Source of the DNA: Pseudarthrobacter defluvii
Lineage (GTDB): Bacteria; Actinomycetota; Actinomycetes; Actinomycetales; Micrococcaceae
Length of the DNA: 64,000 bases
Direction: 5' to 3'
Assembly (NCBI RefSeq): GCF_030816725.1
Contig: NZ_JAUSYG010000001.1
Location: forward strand, 3,844,001-3,908,000
Shown here: positions 25,259 to 32,425 of the stretch, piece after piece
How the letters are laid out: each line of letters starts with the position of its first letter
Position numbering within the stretch: the stretch's first letter is position 1
Made by a program: the position numbers and the translations under genes
The notes under the pieces: model-generated
Database searches by the model: none
What the model was told of the DNA's origin: nothing
The model's input: the letters and a program-made list of their open reading frames with translations, nothing else

Positions 25259-25483
25259 ATGAACCGTTCAGAGCTTCTCCACTACCTCACTGATCCCCGC
25301 GGCCCGGAGGAAGTCCTCCCTGAGCTGACAACCGGGGAACTGGTCGAACTGCTCGACGCCTTGTACCAGAACCTTGACACCCGTGATCCTGACTTTGGCG
25401 CACAGGTTTGGTACGAGATGGGCGTGGAGGAAAGCAGCCGCCGGGCCGTCTCGCCTGACGGCGCCGCACACGGGGTGGCCTAG
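25259..25483 (+). CDS. small acidic hypothetical protein
   Basis: 74 residues, family not recognised. Two amphipathic helices are likely (SELLHYLTDP; LTTGELVELLDALYQNLDT), followed by GAQVWYEMGVEESSRRAV. It is acidic with no membrane segment. ATG 25259 is preferred to an upstream in-frame ATG at 25172 because the latter would fall at the predicted transcription start. A good promoter 93 bp upstream and protein-like composition support a real gene. Downstream it runs into a 28-bp repeat. Confidence 0.6.
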   Translation: MNRSELLHYLTDPRGPEEVLPELTTGELVELLDALYQNLDTRDPDFGAQVWYEMGVEESSRRAVSPDGAAHGVA

Positions 25484-25574
25484 GGAACTGCTGCATCCGC
25501 ACCTGCCCACGGGCGTGCGTCGACCCGCACAGCCGAACCCCGGCCCGCCCCGCTGGTCTTCAGTGCTGGCCGCC

Positions 25575-25648
25575 ACCCCGCAGCGCCCTTGCCGCAGTGC
25601 CCGCCCCGCAGCGCCCTTGCCGCAGTGCCCGGCCCGCAGCGCCCTTGG
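25575..25648. repeat. 28-bp tandem repeat, about 2.6 copies
   Basis: The word CAGCGCCCTT recurs at 25581, 25609 and 25637, a period of 28 bp, with near-identical flanks containing CCGCAGTGCCC. It lies between the small acidic gene and the stop of the convergent His/Glu-rich gene. It may add terminator-like structure; no T run is present. Confidence 0.7.
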
Positions 25649-25650
25649 GG

Positions 25651-26114
25651 CTATCCCCTGCCCTCGTCCCCTTCCACGGTCCTGCCGTCTTCGGGCTGGC
25701 CGGCGCCCTGGCGATGCATCCGAGTGTGCTCCTGACCGCCGCGTTCCTGGCCAGCGGGTTCCTGGCCGCCGCGCTCCTGGCCAGCGCGCTCCTGATCTGG
25801 ATGTTCATGTCCGGCGTGTTCATGCCCGGGGTGCTCGTGGAACTCGTTGGGAACGTGGTCCTTCGCTTCCATGAGGTGCTGTTGGAGCTTTTCTTCGGCA
25901 TCCCGGCGCCGCCTTGCGGTGTCCCGCAACTCCCGGGTCGACTCCGATCCATGGGGATCAAGGTAGGCGGCGCGGTGCTTTCCTGTCTGCTCTGCCGCGC
26001 CGGAACCCCTGCACCAGGATCTTCCCTGGCGCTCCTGTCTTCCCTGGCGTTCCTGCTGGTGTCCTCGGTGCCCTGGCCGTCCTGCGGCTCAACCGGCCGT
26101 GACTGTTCGTCCAT
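25651..26114 (-). CDS. charged hypothetical protein with HEH/QERGG pentad repeats, apparent frameshift
   Basis: A strong AAGGAGGAA site five bases before ATG 26114 starts a hydrophilic protein (MDEQSRPVEPQDGQGTED). The frame drifts into Ser/Thr/Pro-rich nonsense after about residue 38. A second frame gives a sensible continuation: a charged helix (TARRRRDAEEKLQQHLMEAK) and eight pentads (HEHPG, HEHAG, HEHPD, QERAG, QERGG and so on), ending at 25651. Adding one base to the four-base C run at 26006-26009 would join them. No family is recognised; the product would be soluble and highly charged. An alternative reading, with the first frame kept to 25560, has poor composition. Confidence 0.5.
25720..25839 (-). 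repeat. 8 x 15-bp in-frame repeat (pentads HEHxG/QERGG)
   Basis: A glutamate recurs every fifth residue through eight units in the second frame of the charged protein. The 15-bp DNA copies are imperfect. The array is similar in period to those at 15070 and 28002. Confidence 0.7.
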
Positions 26115-26196
26115 CTCGATTCCTCCTTGGTGGCCGCCTGGATGTGGGCTGCCTCTCTTCCAGTGCACCACACATGGCACCAGGAATGCGTCGGCG

Positions 26197-26454
26197 CTAG
26201 GCGCTGCCCGCCTCTTCCCGCCTGCGGATTTCCTGATGCACCAGGCCCCGCAGCGCCGGAACGGACGACGCCGGATCCAGGTCGAATGCGTCGCGCAGGC
26301 TTAGGGCGAGCAGTTCCAGGTCCTCTTCCGGCACGTCCGAAAGGCTGGAAAAGCGCCTAAAGAAGCGTCTGGCAGGCAGGCCGGCCCGCCGTCGGGCATT
26401 CTTGTGCCGGGGTCTGCCCGCTATGCCGCCTGCAGGATGCAGCTGATTTTCCAT
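26197..26454 (-). CDS. small basic hypothetical protein
   Basis: 85 residues, not recognised. The N-terminal third is Arg-rich (HKNARRRAGLPARRFFRRF), the remainder forms likely helices (DVPEEDLELLALSLRDAFDL, LRGLVHQEIRRREEAGSA). The C-terminal half has good codon third-position GC. No strong ribosome site precedes ATG 26454, so the true start may be internal. It lies between the charged repeat protein and azlD in the same direction. Confidence 0.5.
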   Translation of the reverse strand: MENQLHPAGGIAGRPRHKNARRRAGLPARRFFRRFSSLSDVPEEDLELLALSLRDAFDLDPASSVPALRGLVHQEIRRREEAGSA

Positions 26455-26566
26455 GGTCGCCGTTCATTGGAATGCCATGGCCAACTGCATAAGCCGATCC
26501 CATAGTACAACCGGCACCCCGCCACGGAAGTGATCTGCATCACCATCATGTGCGGTTGGCGCCCCG

Positions 26567-26878
26567 CTAACTCCAGCCCAGGACCCGCAGAAGGGCGGCG
26601 GTCCCGGCTCCGGCGATGACCACCACCAGGAACGGCGCCCGGAGCACCAGGGCGATCGCGGCTACGGCAAGCGCACCCAGCCTCGCGTCGGCGGCGAGGC
26701 CCTGGCCCGACACCACCGCGTTCACCACGGTAAGTGACGCGAGCAGTCCGATGGTCATGGTGCCTGCTATGCGTGATGTACGTGGATCCTCGAGGAATTT
26801 CGCGGGGACGAAGTACCCTACGATTTTCCAGGCGTAGGCAAGCAGGCAGGCAATAAGGAGCCAAATCCACAAGCTCAT
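26567..26878 (-). CDS. azlD: branched-chain amino acid transport protein AzlD
   Basis: 103 residues, three to four hydrophobic helices (WIWLLIACLLAYAWKIVGYF; IGLLASLTVVNAVV; LVLRAPFLVVVIAGAGTAAL), the size and pattern of AzlD. AzlD is the small partner of AzlC in export of branched-chain amino acids and analogues. It overlaps the azlC stop by 4 bp and is read after it. Confidence 0.88.
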   Translation of the reverse strand: MSLWIWLLIACLLAYAWKIVGYFVPAKFLEDPRTSRIAGTMTIGLLASLTVVNAVVSGQGLAADARLGALAVAAIALVLRAPFLVVVIAGAGTAALLRVLGWS

Positions 26879-27687
26879 GCGCCCGCCTCCGGATCCGTGC
26901 GTTCCGGAGGCGGCATTCCCGGGCCGGCGCCGGCCGCGTCGTTATGAGTGCTGGCTGCCTCGTGGTGAGCGCCGGGGTGGTGGGTTCCGTAGGGCTCGAC
27001 GTCGGGCTCCAGGCCTTCGTCACGGCGGCCATGGCTGAACCACCCCACGAGCGCCGCCACCACGGCCGCGACGAGGATGGGTACGCCCGGCGGCACAAAG
27101 GGAACGGCCACCACTGTAGCGACGGCGCACACGGCCGCGATGGCGATCGGCTCCCGGCCCTTGAGCCGTGGCCAGAGCAACGCAAGGAAGGCTGCGACGG
27201 CAGCACCATCAAGCCCCCACTGTTTCGGATCGCCCAACGCGCTGCCGGCGAGCGCACCAACAGCGGTGAAGAGGTTCCACAGCACGTAGACGCCGATTCC
27301 TGCTGTCCAGAAACCGCGGCGCTGCTCGGCAGGGTCCGTCTGGCCGGTACTGGTGGCTGTGGATTCATCGATGGTCAGCTGCGCCCCGACGTACTTTCGC
27401 CAGCCGGTGGGCCGCAGCAGCGCGTTCAACTGCATCCCGTAGATGCCGTTGCGCATGCCCAGGAGGGTCGCGGCGCCCATGGCCGCGATGCCCGAACCGC
27501 CACCGGCCACAACTCCGATGAAGGCAAACTGCGAGCCGCCGCTGAAAAGGAGCAGGCTCAGGGCCATGGCCTGCCAGAAGTTGAGCCCTGACGTCACCGC
27601 GAGCGCTCCGAAGGAGATCCCGTACAGGCCGGTGGCGATGCTGATGGAAATACCCACCCTGACCGCCGGAGAGGCCAGCAGCTTCAC
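26875..27687 (-). CDS. azlC: branched-chain amino acid exporter AzlC
   Basis: 270 residues. The AzlC signature is visible: SIATGLYGISFGALAV, LSLLLFSGGSQFAFIGVV and AATLLGMRNGIYGMQLN, followed by further helices to about residue 225. The last 40 residues are His/Asp/Pro-rich and probably cytoplasmic. The start is GTG at 27687: it overlaps the previous stop as GTGA and has GGAGGG upstream. A longer frame to 27960 runs through the previous gene. With azlD it would export branched-chain amino acids. Confidence 0.88.
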   Translation of the reverse strand: MKLLASPAVRVGISISIATGLYGISFGALAVTSGLNFWQAMALSLLLFSGGSQFAFIGVVAGGGSGIAAMGAATLLGMRNGIYGMQLNALLRPTGWRKYVGAQLTIDESTATSTGQTDPAEQRRGFWTAGIGVYVLWNLFTAVGALAGSALGDPKQWGLDGAAVAAFLALLWPRLKGREPIAIAAVCAVATVVAVPFVPPGVPILVAAVVAALVGWFSHGRRDEGLEPDVEPYGTHHPGAHHEAASTHNDAAGAGPGMPPPERTDPEAGA

Positions 27688-28343
27688 GCCCGCCCTCCGC
27701 GTCGATTCGCAGGCAGGGCGGGTTTCCGCAGGCTCCAGGCCCACAGGATGAGGGGCACCTGAAGCGGCAACCGCACGGTGTGGATCTTTCTGCGGCGGGA
27801 TGAGCCGGCCGGGCCGTACGCGCGCACCAGGGCGTCCACATGTCCTGCCAGGAACGCGGTGAACATGGCAGTCAGGGCGGTGGCCGTCAGCTTCCGGGTG
27901 GGCGGGAGCAGGATTCCGACGGCGGCAGCCAACTCCAGCAGGCCGCTCACCGCAATCCACTCGTCCCGGGACAGGACGGCCAGCGGGTGCTGGGCCGCGG
28001 CGCCTTGGTCCACACTGCTACGGTCCATACCGCTACGGTCCACGTTGCCCTGATCGGTGCCGCGTTGGTCGGTGTTGGGCTGGTCCCGGTTACTTTGATC
28101 GGTGCCCGGCGAAGGATCCTGGCGGCACAGATAGCCCGGAACTACGTCCCGGTAGAAGCCGGGATCCCGGAAATGCTTGCCTGCACTTATCAGCAGGAGG
28201 GCTCCCATGGCAGCGGCGGACAGGCTCCGGATGGCTGGAGGCTGAACGCACAGGCGATGGACGGACGGGCGCTGGATGGCCAGGCCCTGCAGAGACAGGC
28301 CCTGAACAGCGGGTCCGGGCCAGGGAAAAGACATGGAACCCAC
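27684..28343 (-). CDS. DoxX-like membrane protein with two pentad-repeat arrays
   Basis: 219 residues from GTG 28343; a shorter start near residue 46 (MGALLLISAGKHFRDPGFYR) would match typical DoxX-like proteins. The conserved part has four hydrophobic helices, including SGLLELAAAVGILLPPTRKL and ALTAMFTAFLAGHVDALV. Two repeats are inserted: residues 13-42 with a hydrophobic-Gln pair every fifth residue, and residues 80-114 with Asp every fifth (TDQSN, RDQPN, TDQRG and so on). Such insertions are absent from usual family members. It overlaps azlC by 4 bp. DoxX-like proteins are associated with redox or small-molecule handling at the membrane; the role here is unknown. Confidence 0.7.
   Translation of the reverse strand: MGSMSFPWPGPAVQGLSLQGLAIQRPSVHRLCVQPPAIRSLSAAAMGALLLISAGKHFRDPGFYRDVVPGYLCRQDPSPGTDQSNRDQPNTDQRGTDQGNVDRSGMDRSSVDQGAAAQHPLAVLSRDEWIAVSGLLELAAAVGILLPPTRKLTATALTAMFTAFLAGHVDALVRAYGPAGSSRRRKIHTVRLPLQVPLILWAWSLRKPALPANRRGGRA
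28002..28106 (-). repeat. 7 x 15-bp in-frame repeat (pentads GTDQS-like)
   Basis: Asp at residues 82, 87, 92, 97, 102, 107 and 112 of the DoxX-like protein. The plus strand shows GGTC/GGTG-containing 15-bp copies. It interrupts the first periplasmic or cytoplasmic loop. Confidence 0.8.
28218..28307 (-). repeat. 6 x 15-bp degenerate repeat (pentads V/L/I-Q-x-x-x)
   Basis: A hydrophobic residue followed by Gln, His or Arg recurs every five residues at 13, 18, 23, 28, 33 and 38. It resembles a short pentapeptide-repeat helix but may lie upstream of the real start codon. Confidence 0.6.
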
Positions 28344-28421
28344 TCAACCACAGCCAATGCGGCGGCCAGAAACCGGCGCCTGCCGCGGGGCTGTGACTAC
28401 CAAAAACCCACCATGCAGCTG

Positions 28422-29846
28422 TCACGCCCAGACGAGCGGCGAGCCTCCGTACGGCGGTGGCGGGGAGAGGTAGTCCAAAGGCTGGCCCGCATTCATCAGC
28501 GGAGGGCCAACGTAGCGGAGCAGGCCGTACGCGCTGTCCATGAACCGGTAGCCGGGGCCGGGCAGCTCTGAAGGACTCGCCGTGTCCTTGCCCCTCTCCG
28601 TGTCTCTGCTGTTCTCGGTGTTATTACCCTTTTCCGTGTTATTGACCAGTTCCGTGTTATTGCCCAGCGAGAAGAGTTCCTCGGCGGTTCGGGCGAGGGA
28701 CAGGTACGCCGCGCCCCCGGTCCCCGTCTCACGGCGTCGGGCCAGAATCCGGATGGCAGCGGCAGCGACGCCGTAGCCTGTGGCGTGGTCCAGCGCTTGG
28801 ACAGGCAGGGCACCCGGGCGCCATTCGCCGTCGTCGTTCTCCTTGCCGTAAAGGTCCGCGATTCCGCATGCCGCCTGGACGATGCTGTCGAACCCGCGCA
28901 GAGCGCTCCACGGCCCCAAGCGTCCCCAACTGTTGAGGGTGACCACTGCCAGTCCGGGGTGCGTGGCCAGCAGTTCCCGGGGGTTGAGCCCAAAGCGATC
29001 CAGGGCCCCGTGACGGTAACCAGTGACCACCACGTCGGCGGCCGCCAGGAGCCGCCGCAACTCCTGCTGGCTGCCTGGGAGCGCGAGGTCCGCTTCGGCA
29101 CTTCGCTTGCCGAATGCCGTGTCCACGAATTGGTCTTCGATTTCGGGGAAGGCGGGCGGGTCAATTCGCAGGACGTCTGCGCCAAGCGCCGCGAGCAAGC
29201 GGGTGGCAACGGGGCCTGCAATCACCCGGGTCAGGTCCAGCATGCGCAGTCCGCCGAGGGGCAGGTGATCCAGGGGCAAGCCTTCCCTGACTCCCGTCCC
29301 ATATGCCGTAGCTGTTGCCACCGCAGACTCCTCCAACCCCAAACCGGCCGTGGCACCGTCGGCAAAGTCGAAGGCGATCCAGGGACCGGATTCCGCCGCC
29401 CGTCCCATGTCCGAATCGAGCCACTGGCTGCGTGTCCTGACTGCCGCGGCGATGCCTCCCAGGCTTTGGATGGCGGTCTCGGCCTCCAGAGCAGCCATAG
29501 AGCGGAGTTGCCGCTCCGCCCCTTCCGCGGAGGTGGCATCCAGGGCCTGCAGCAGCCGCTGCTCATGGTGGGGGTAGTTCGCGTGGAGCCGGATCCAGCC
29601 GTCGCGGGTGCGGCGGAAGCCCGAGAGGGCCGCGAAGCCCTCCGGCTTGCGGCCCGCAATGCGCAGGTGGCCGAAGGAGTCGAAGGCGGCCGCGGTGAGG
29701 GCAGCCGTGGTGGTGAAACGGCCAGGCGTGCCGGCATACAGGTTCAGGGCAGCTGCCACGGCTTCCACCGAATGCAGCGCGAGCCCCTCGACGTCGAGCG
29801 GTCCTGCCCACCAGCGGCGCGGGGAATAGGTGCCCGCGGCGTCCAC
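28422..29846 (-). CDS. CaiB/BaiF family (class III) CoA-transferase, permuted order
   Basis: 474 residues. The sequence MLDLTRVIAGPVATRLLAALGADVLRIDPP, normally the N-terminus of class III CoA-transferases, starts only at about residue 205. The first 200 residues look like a C-terminal half of the same family (AAFDSFGHLRIAGRKPEGFA, GWIRLHANYPHHEQRLLQAL). The active-site region GFDSIVQAACGIADLYG is present at about residue 320. Class III enzymes move CoA between carboxylates. An exact 18-bp array adds the hexads NNTELV, NNTEKG, NNTENS, RDTERG near residue 400. GTG 29846 has AGGG upstream. Substrate unknown; GDPD is 8 bp upstream. Confidence 0.8.
   Translation of the reverse strand: MDAAGTYSPRRWWAGPLDVEGLALHSVEAVAAALNLYAGTPGRFTTTAALTAAAFDSFGHLRIAGRKPEGFAALSGFRRTRDGWIRLHANYPHHEQRLLQALDATSAEGAERQLRSMAALEAETAIQSLGGIAAAVRTRSQWLDSDMGRAAESGPWIAFDFADGATAGLGLEESAVATATAYGTGVREGLPLDHLPLGGLRMLDLTRVIAGPVATRLLAALGADVLRIDPPAFPEIEDQFVDTAFGKRSAEADLALPGSQQELRRLLAAADVVVTGYRHGALDRFGLNPRELLATHPGLAVVTLNSWGRLGPWSALRGFDSIVQAACGIADLYGKENDDGEWRPGALPVQALDHATGYGVAAAAIRILARRRETGTGGAAYLSLARTAEELFSLGNNTELVNNTEKGNNTENSRDTERGKDTASPSELPGPGYRFMDSAYGLLRYVGPPLMNAGQPLDYLSPPPPYGGSPLVWA
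28582..28671 (-). repeat. 5 x 18-bp in-frame tandem array inside the CoA-transferase
   Basis: Units start at 28582, 28600, 28618, 28636 and 28654, each beginning GTGT on the plus strand. They encode NNTExx hexads. Spacing is exact. Two copies share GTGTTATT and others have diverged. Confidence 0.9.
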
Positions 29847-29854
29847 GTCAGGCC

Positions 29855-30754
29855 CTACTTTCCCTGCGGCGAGGCAAGCCGGAGCTGGTCAAGGACACGG
29901 GCCGGCACGTTGGTGGTGATCTCATGGATGCCCAGGTCCTGGCAGAGCGCCACGTCCTCGGGTGAGTCCACTGTCCACACCCGGAAGCGGCGGCCCGAGT
30001 CCAGCCAGCGGCGGACGGTGCCCGGACGTTCACGGACGTAGTCGATGCCGGGACCGGCCATCCCCACATCCCGGTCGTCCAGGATCCGTTCGCCCTCCAG
30101 CTGCGTTGCCTTCATCAGGTTGGCGATGGCGCCGCCGGCGAGCGGTCCAACCCCCAGTCCACCCCGGATCTCGTGGATGGTGAGGTCGTCCACCAGCTGG
30201 CAGATGTACTGCGGCGGGATGGAAAGAAGCAGGTGGCGGATCGAATCCGGGCTGAAACTCATGAAGGTCACGGCCACGTTGTCCACGGTGGAACTTTGCG
30301 GGTCCCAGCCCTCGTTGCGGAGCGCCTCCAGCACCCGGTCCTCGAGTTTGAGCTGGTAGGGGCTTGGATGCTTGAGCTCGATGGCGAGTTTCACGGGGCG
30401 CCCAGCTCCGCGGAGGATGTCCAGCAGTTCCGGAAGGGTGAGGAGCTGTTCCGAGCGCGCCCCGTACGTTTCGGGGATGCGGACTCCCTTCCAGGACGAG
30501 AAGTCCAGCTGGCGCAGCTCCTCCAGGGTGCGTTCCGCCACCGGCCCTGTCCCGTCCGACGTGCGGTCCAGGTTGGCGTCGTGGAGCAGGACCAGGTGCT
30601 GGTCCCGGGTCAGGTGGACGTCGCACTCCACCCCGTCGGCCCCGTCGGCCAAGGCCTGCAGGTAGGCGGCGCGGGTGTGTTCGGCAAAGGCGCCGCTTGA
30701 ACCGCGGTGGGCAAAGACCAGCGGCCGCTGCGGCACGGACTCGTCAGTTGTCAT
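29855..30754 (-). CDS. glycerophosphodiester phosphodiesterase family protein
   Basis: 299 residues with the GDPD TIM-barrel motifs: VFAHRGSSGAFAEHT (catalytic His, Glu), GVECDVHLTRDQHLVLLHD (metal-binding Glu/Asp and second catalytic His), KLAIELKHP and FRVWTVDSPEDV near the C-terminus. It hydrolyses glycerophosphodiesters to glycerol 3-phosphate and an alcohol. No signal peptide, so probably cytoplasmic. The start is ATG 30754; a GTG two codons upstream is also in frame. It is divergent from the DUF445 gene and 8 bp upstream of the CoA-transferase. Confidence 0.93.
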   Translation of the reverse strand: MTTDESVPQRPLVFAHRGSSGAFAEHTRAAYLQALADGADGVECDVHLTRDQHLVLLHDANLDRTSDGTGPVAERTLEELRQLDFSSWKGVRIPETYGARSEQLLTLPELLDILRGAGRPVKLAIELKHPSPYQLKLEDRVLEALRNEGWDPQSSTVDNVAVTFMSFSPDSIRHLLLSIPPQYICQLVDDLTIHEIRGGLGVGPLAGGAIANLMKATQLEGERILDDRDVGMAGPGIDYVRERPGTVRRWLDSGRRFRVWTVDSPEDVALCQDLGIHEITTNVPARVLDQLRLASPQGK

Positions 30755-30803
30755 GGTCACACGGTAGCCGACCCGCCCCCGCCTTCGGGGCTAGGCTTGG
30801 CAC

Positions 30804-32165
30804 ATGCAGGTGAACTCTGAGGCAACTACCGGGCCAACCACGCAGGAAGCACCCGCCGAAGCAGCGCCGAAGGTGGGGCCCGGCACTCCGGCGGCAGGCG
30901 CCGTCGTACGCAGCCAGCTTGATGCCGGGGACGCCGAAAAAGCGGCAGCGCTGCGGAAGATGAAGCTGCTGGCACTGAGTCTGCTCATTGCCATGGCGGT
31001 GATTTTTGTCTTCGCGTTCGCCCTGCAGAAGGACTATCCGTGGCTGCAGTACGTGCGTGCGGCAGCCGAAGGCGGAATGGTGGGTGCGCTGGCGGACTGG
31101 TTCGCGGTGACGGCCCTGTTCAAGTACCCCATGGGCATCAAGATCCCGCACACCGCCATCATTCCCCGGCGAAAGGACCAGATCGGCGCCTCCCTGGGCG
31201 AGTTCGTTGAAACCAACTTCCTGTCCGAACAGGTGGTCCAGGACAAGCTGGCCAGCGTCAACATCGCCCGCCGGGCGGGGCAGTGGCTTTCTGCGCCCGG
31301 CGGTGCCGACCGGGTGGCGAAGGAGGGCGCAGCAGCGATCCGCGGCGCGTTCAGGGTTTTGAACGACGACGACGTCCAGGCCGTCATCGAGGGCATGGTG
31401 CGCAAGCACCTGCTGGCTCCGCCGTGGGGACCTCCCGTCGGCCGGCTCGCAGAGCGGATCTTCCATGACGGGCACCACCACACCCTGGTGGACCTGCTGG
31501 TGGACCGCGCGGCGGACTGGGTGGACGAGAACCACGACACCGTGACCCACCTGGTGTCCGACCGTTCCCCCACCTGGGTTCCGCAGTTCGTGGACGGGCT
31601 GGTGGGCGACAAGGTGTATCTCGAGATCCTGAAGTTTGTCCGGGCCGTGCAGGCCGACCCCCGGCACCAGGTGCGGCAGTCGATCGACAAGTACCTCAAC
31701 GACCTGGCGCAGGACCTGCAGCATGACCCCGCGATGATTGCACGCGCAGAGGACATCAAGGCGCAGGTCCTGGGCGATCCCGAGGTGCGCGAACTCGCGT
31801 CCCGGACCTGGGGCACCGTGAAGAACGCGCTGCTGGGCGCTGTGGACGATCCTGACAGCGAGCTCACCATCAAGTTCAAGGCTGCGGTGCGTGACTTCGG
31901 GTCGCGCCTGGTGGACGACCCCGAACTGGCGGGGAAGGTCAACGCCTGGATTGGTGACGCGGCGGGTTACCTGGTGCGGACGTACCGCTCGGACATCGCC
32001 GGGGTCATTACGGACACGGTGGCTCGCTGGGATGCCGAGGAAACCTCACAGAAGATCGAACTCCAGGTGGGCAAGGACCTGCAGTTCATCCGCATCAACG
32101 GCACGGTGGTGGGGTCCCTGGCCGGCCTTGCAATCTTCACGGTGGCGCAGCTGCTGTTCGGCTAG
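30804..32165 (+). CDS. DUF445 membrane protein
   Basis: 453 residues of the DUF445 family. After a 45-residue Ala/Thr/Pro-rich N-terminus there is a membrane helix at about residues 53-73 (LALSLLIAMAVIFVFAFAL), then GGMVGALADWFAVTALFKYPMG-like family core, with a long amphipathic helical region and a second membrane helix at the C-terminus (GSLAGLAIFTVAQLLFG). The family is conserved but functionally uncharacterised; it is anchored at both ends. It is divergent from GDPD with only about 50 bp between. A large hairpin follows the stop. Confidence 0.9.
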   Translation: MQVNSEATTGPTTQEAPAEAAPKVGPGTPAAGAVVRSQLDAGDAEKAAALRKMKLLALSLLIAMAVIFVFAFALQKDYPWLQYVRAAAEGGMVGALADWFAVTALFKYPMGIKIPHTAIIPRRKDQIGASLGEFVETNFLSEQVVQDKLASVNIARRAGQWLSAPGGADRVAKEGAAAIRGAFRVLNDDDVQAVIEGMVRKHLLAPPWGPPVGRLAERIFHDGHHHTLVDLLVDRAADWVDENHDTVTHLVSDRSPTWVPQFVDGLVGDKVYLEILKFVRAVQADPRHQVRQSIDKYLNDLAQDLQHDPAMIARAEDIKAQVLGDPEVRELASRTWGTVKNALLGAVDDPDSELTIKFKAAVRDFGSRLVDDPELAGKVNAWIGDAAGYLVRTYRSDIAGVITDTVARWDAEETSQKIELQVGKDLQFIRINGTVVGSLAGLAIFTVAQLLFG

Positions 32166-32207
32166 TCCTGCCGCGGCTGTCTTTCTCGCGGGCGGATGCG
32201 GTCCGGG

Positions 32208-32267
32208 CGCTGCGCAAGTTCCTTTTCGCACCGGACATTAGGGGTGCGAAAGGGAACCTCCGCAGCG
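32208..32267. terminator. 25-bp-arm hairpin after DUF445
   Basis: Arms at 32208-32232 and 32243-32267 match at 22 of 25 positions around a 10-base loop. It ends 46 bp after the DUF445 stop and lies 158 bp before the HNH gene. It lacks a T run, so a Rho-assisted end or a repetitive palindrome are both possible. The arms include TTTCGCACC. The rest of the 260-bp gap shows nothing clear. Confidence 0.6.
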
Positions 32268-32425
32268 ACAATGCGTACGACGGCGGCATCTTGGCTGGGC
32301 GTGCTGCCTCCGTTCGCGGGCGGCTAGGGCTGCGAACCCGGTCTGCTACGCCTGGCGCCGGGGTTCCTGGTATCCCTGGCGCCAGTCAGGCTTTGATTGT
32401 CAGACCCCCGTTGGATGATTCTCTT

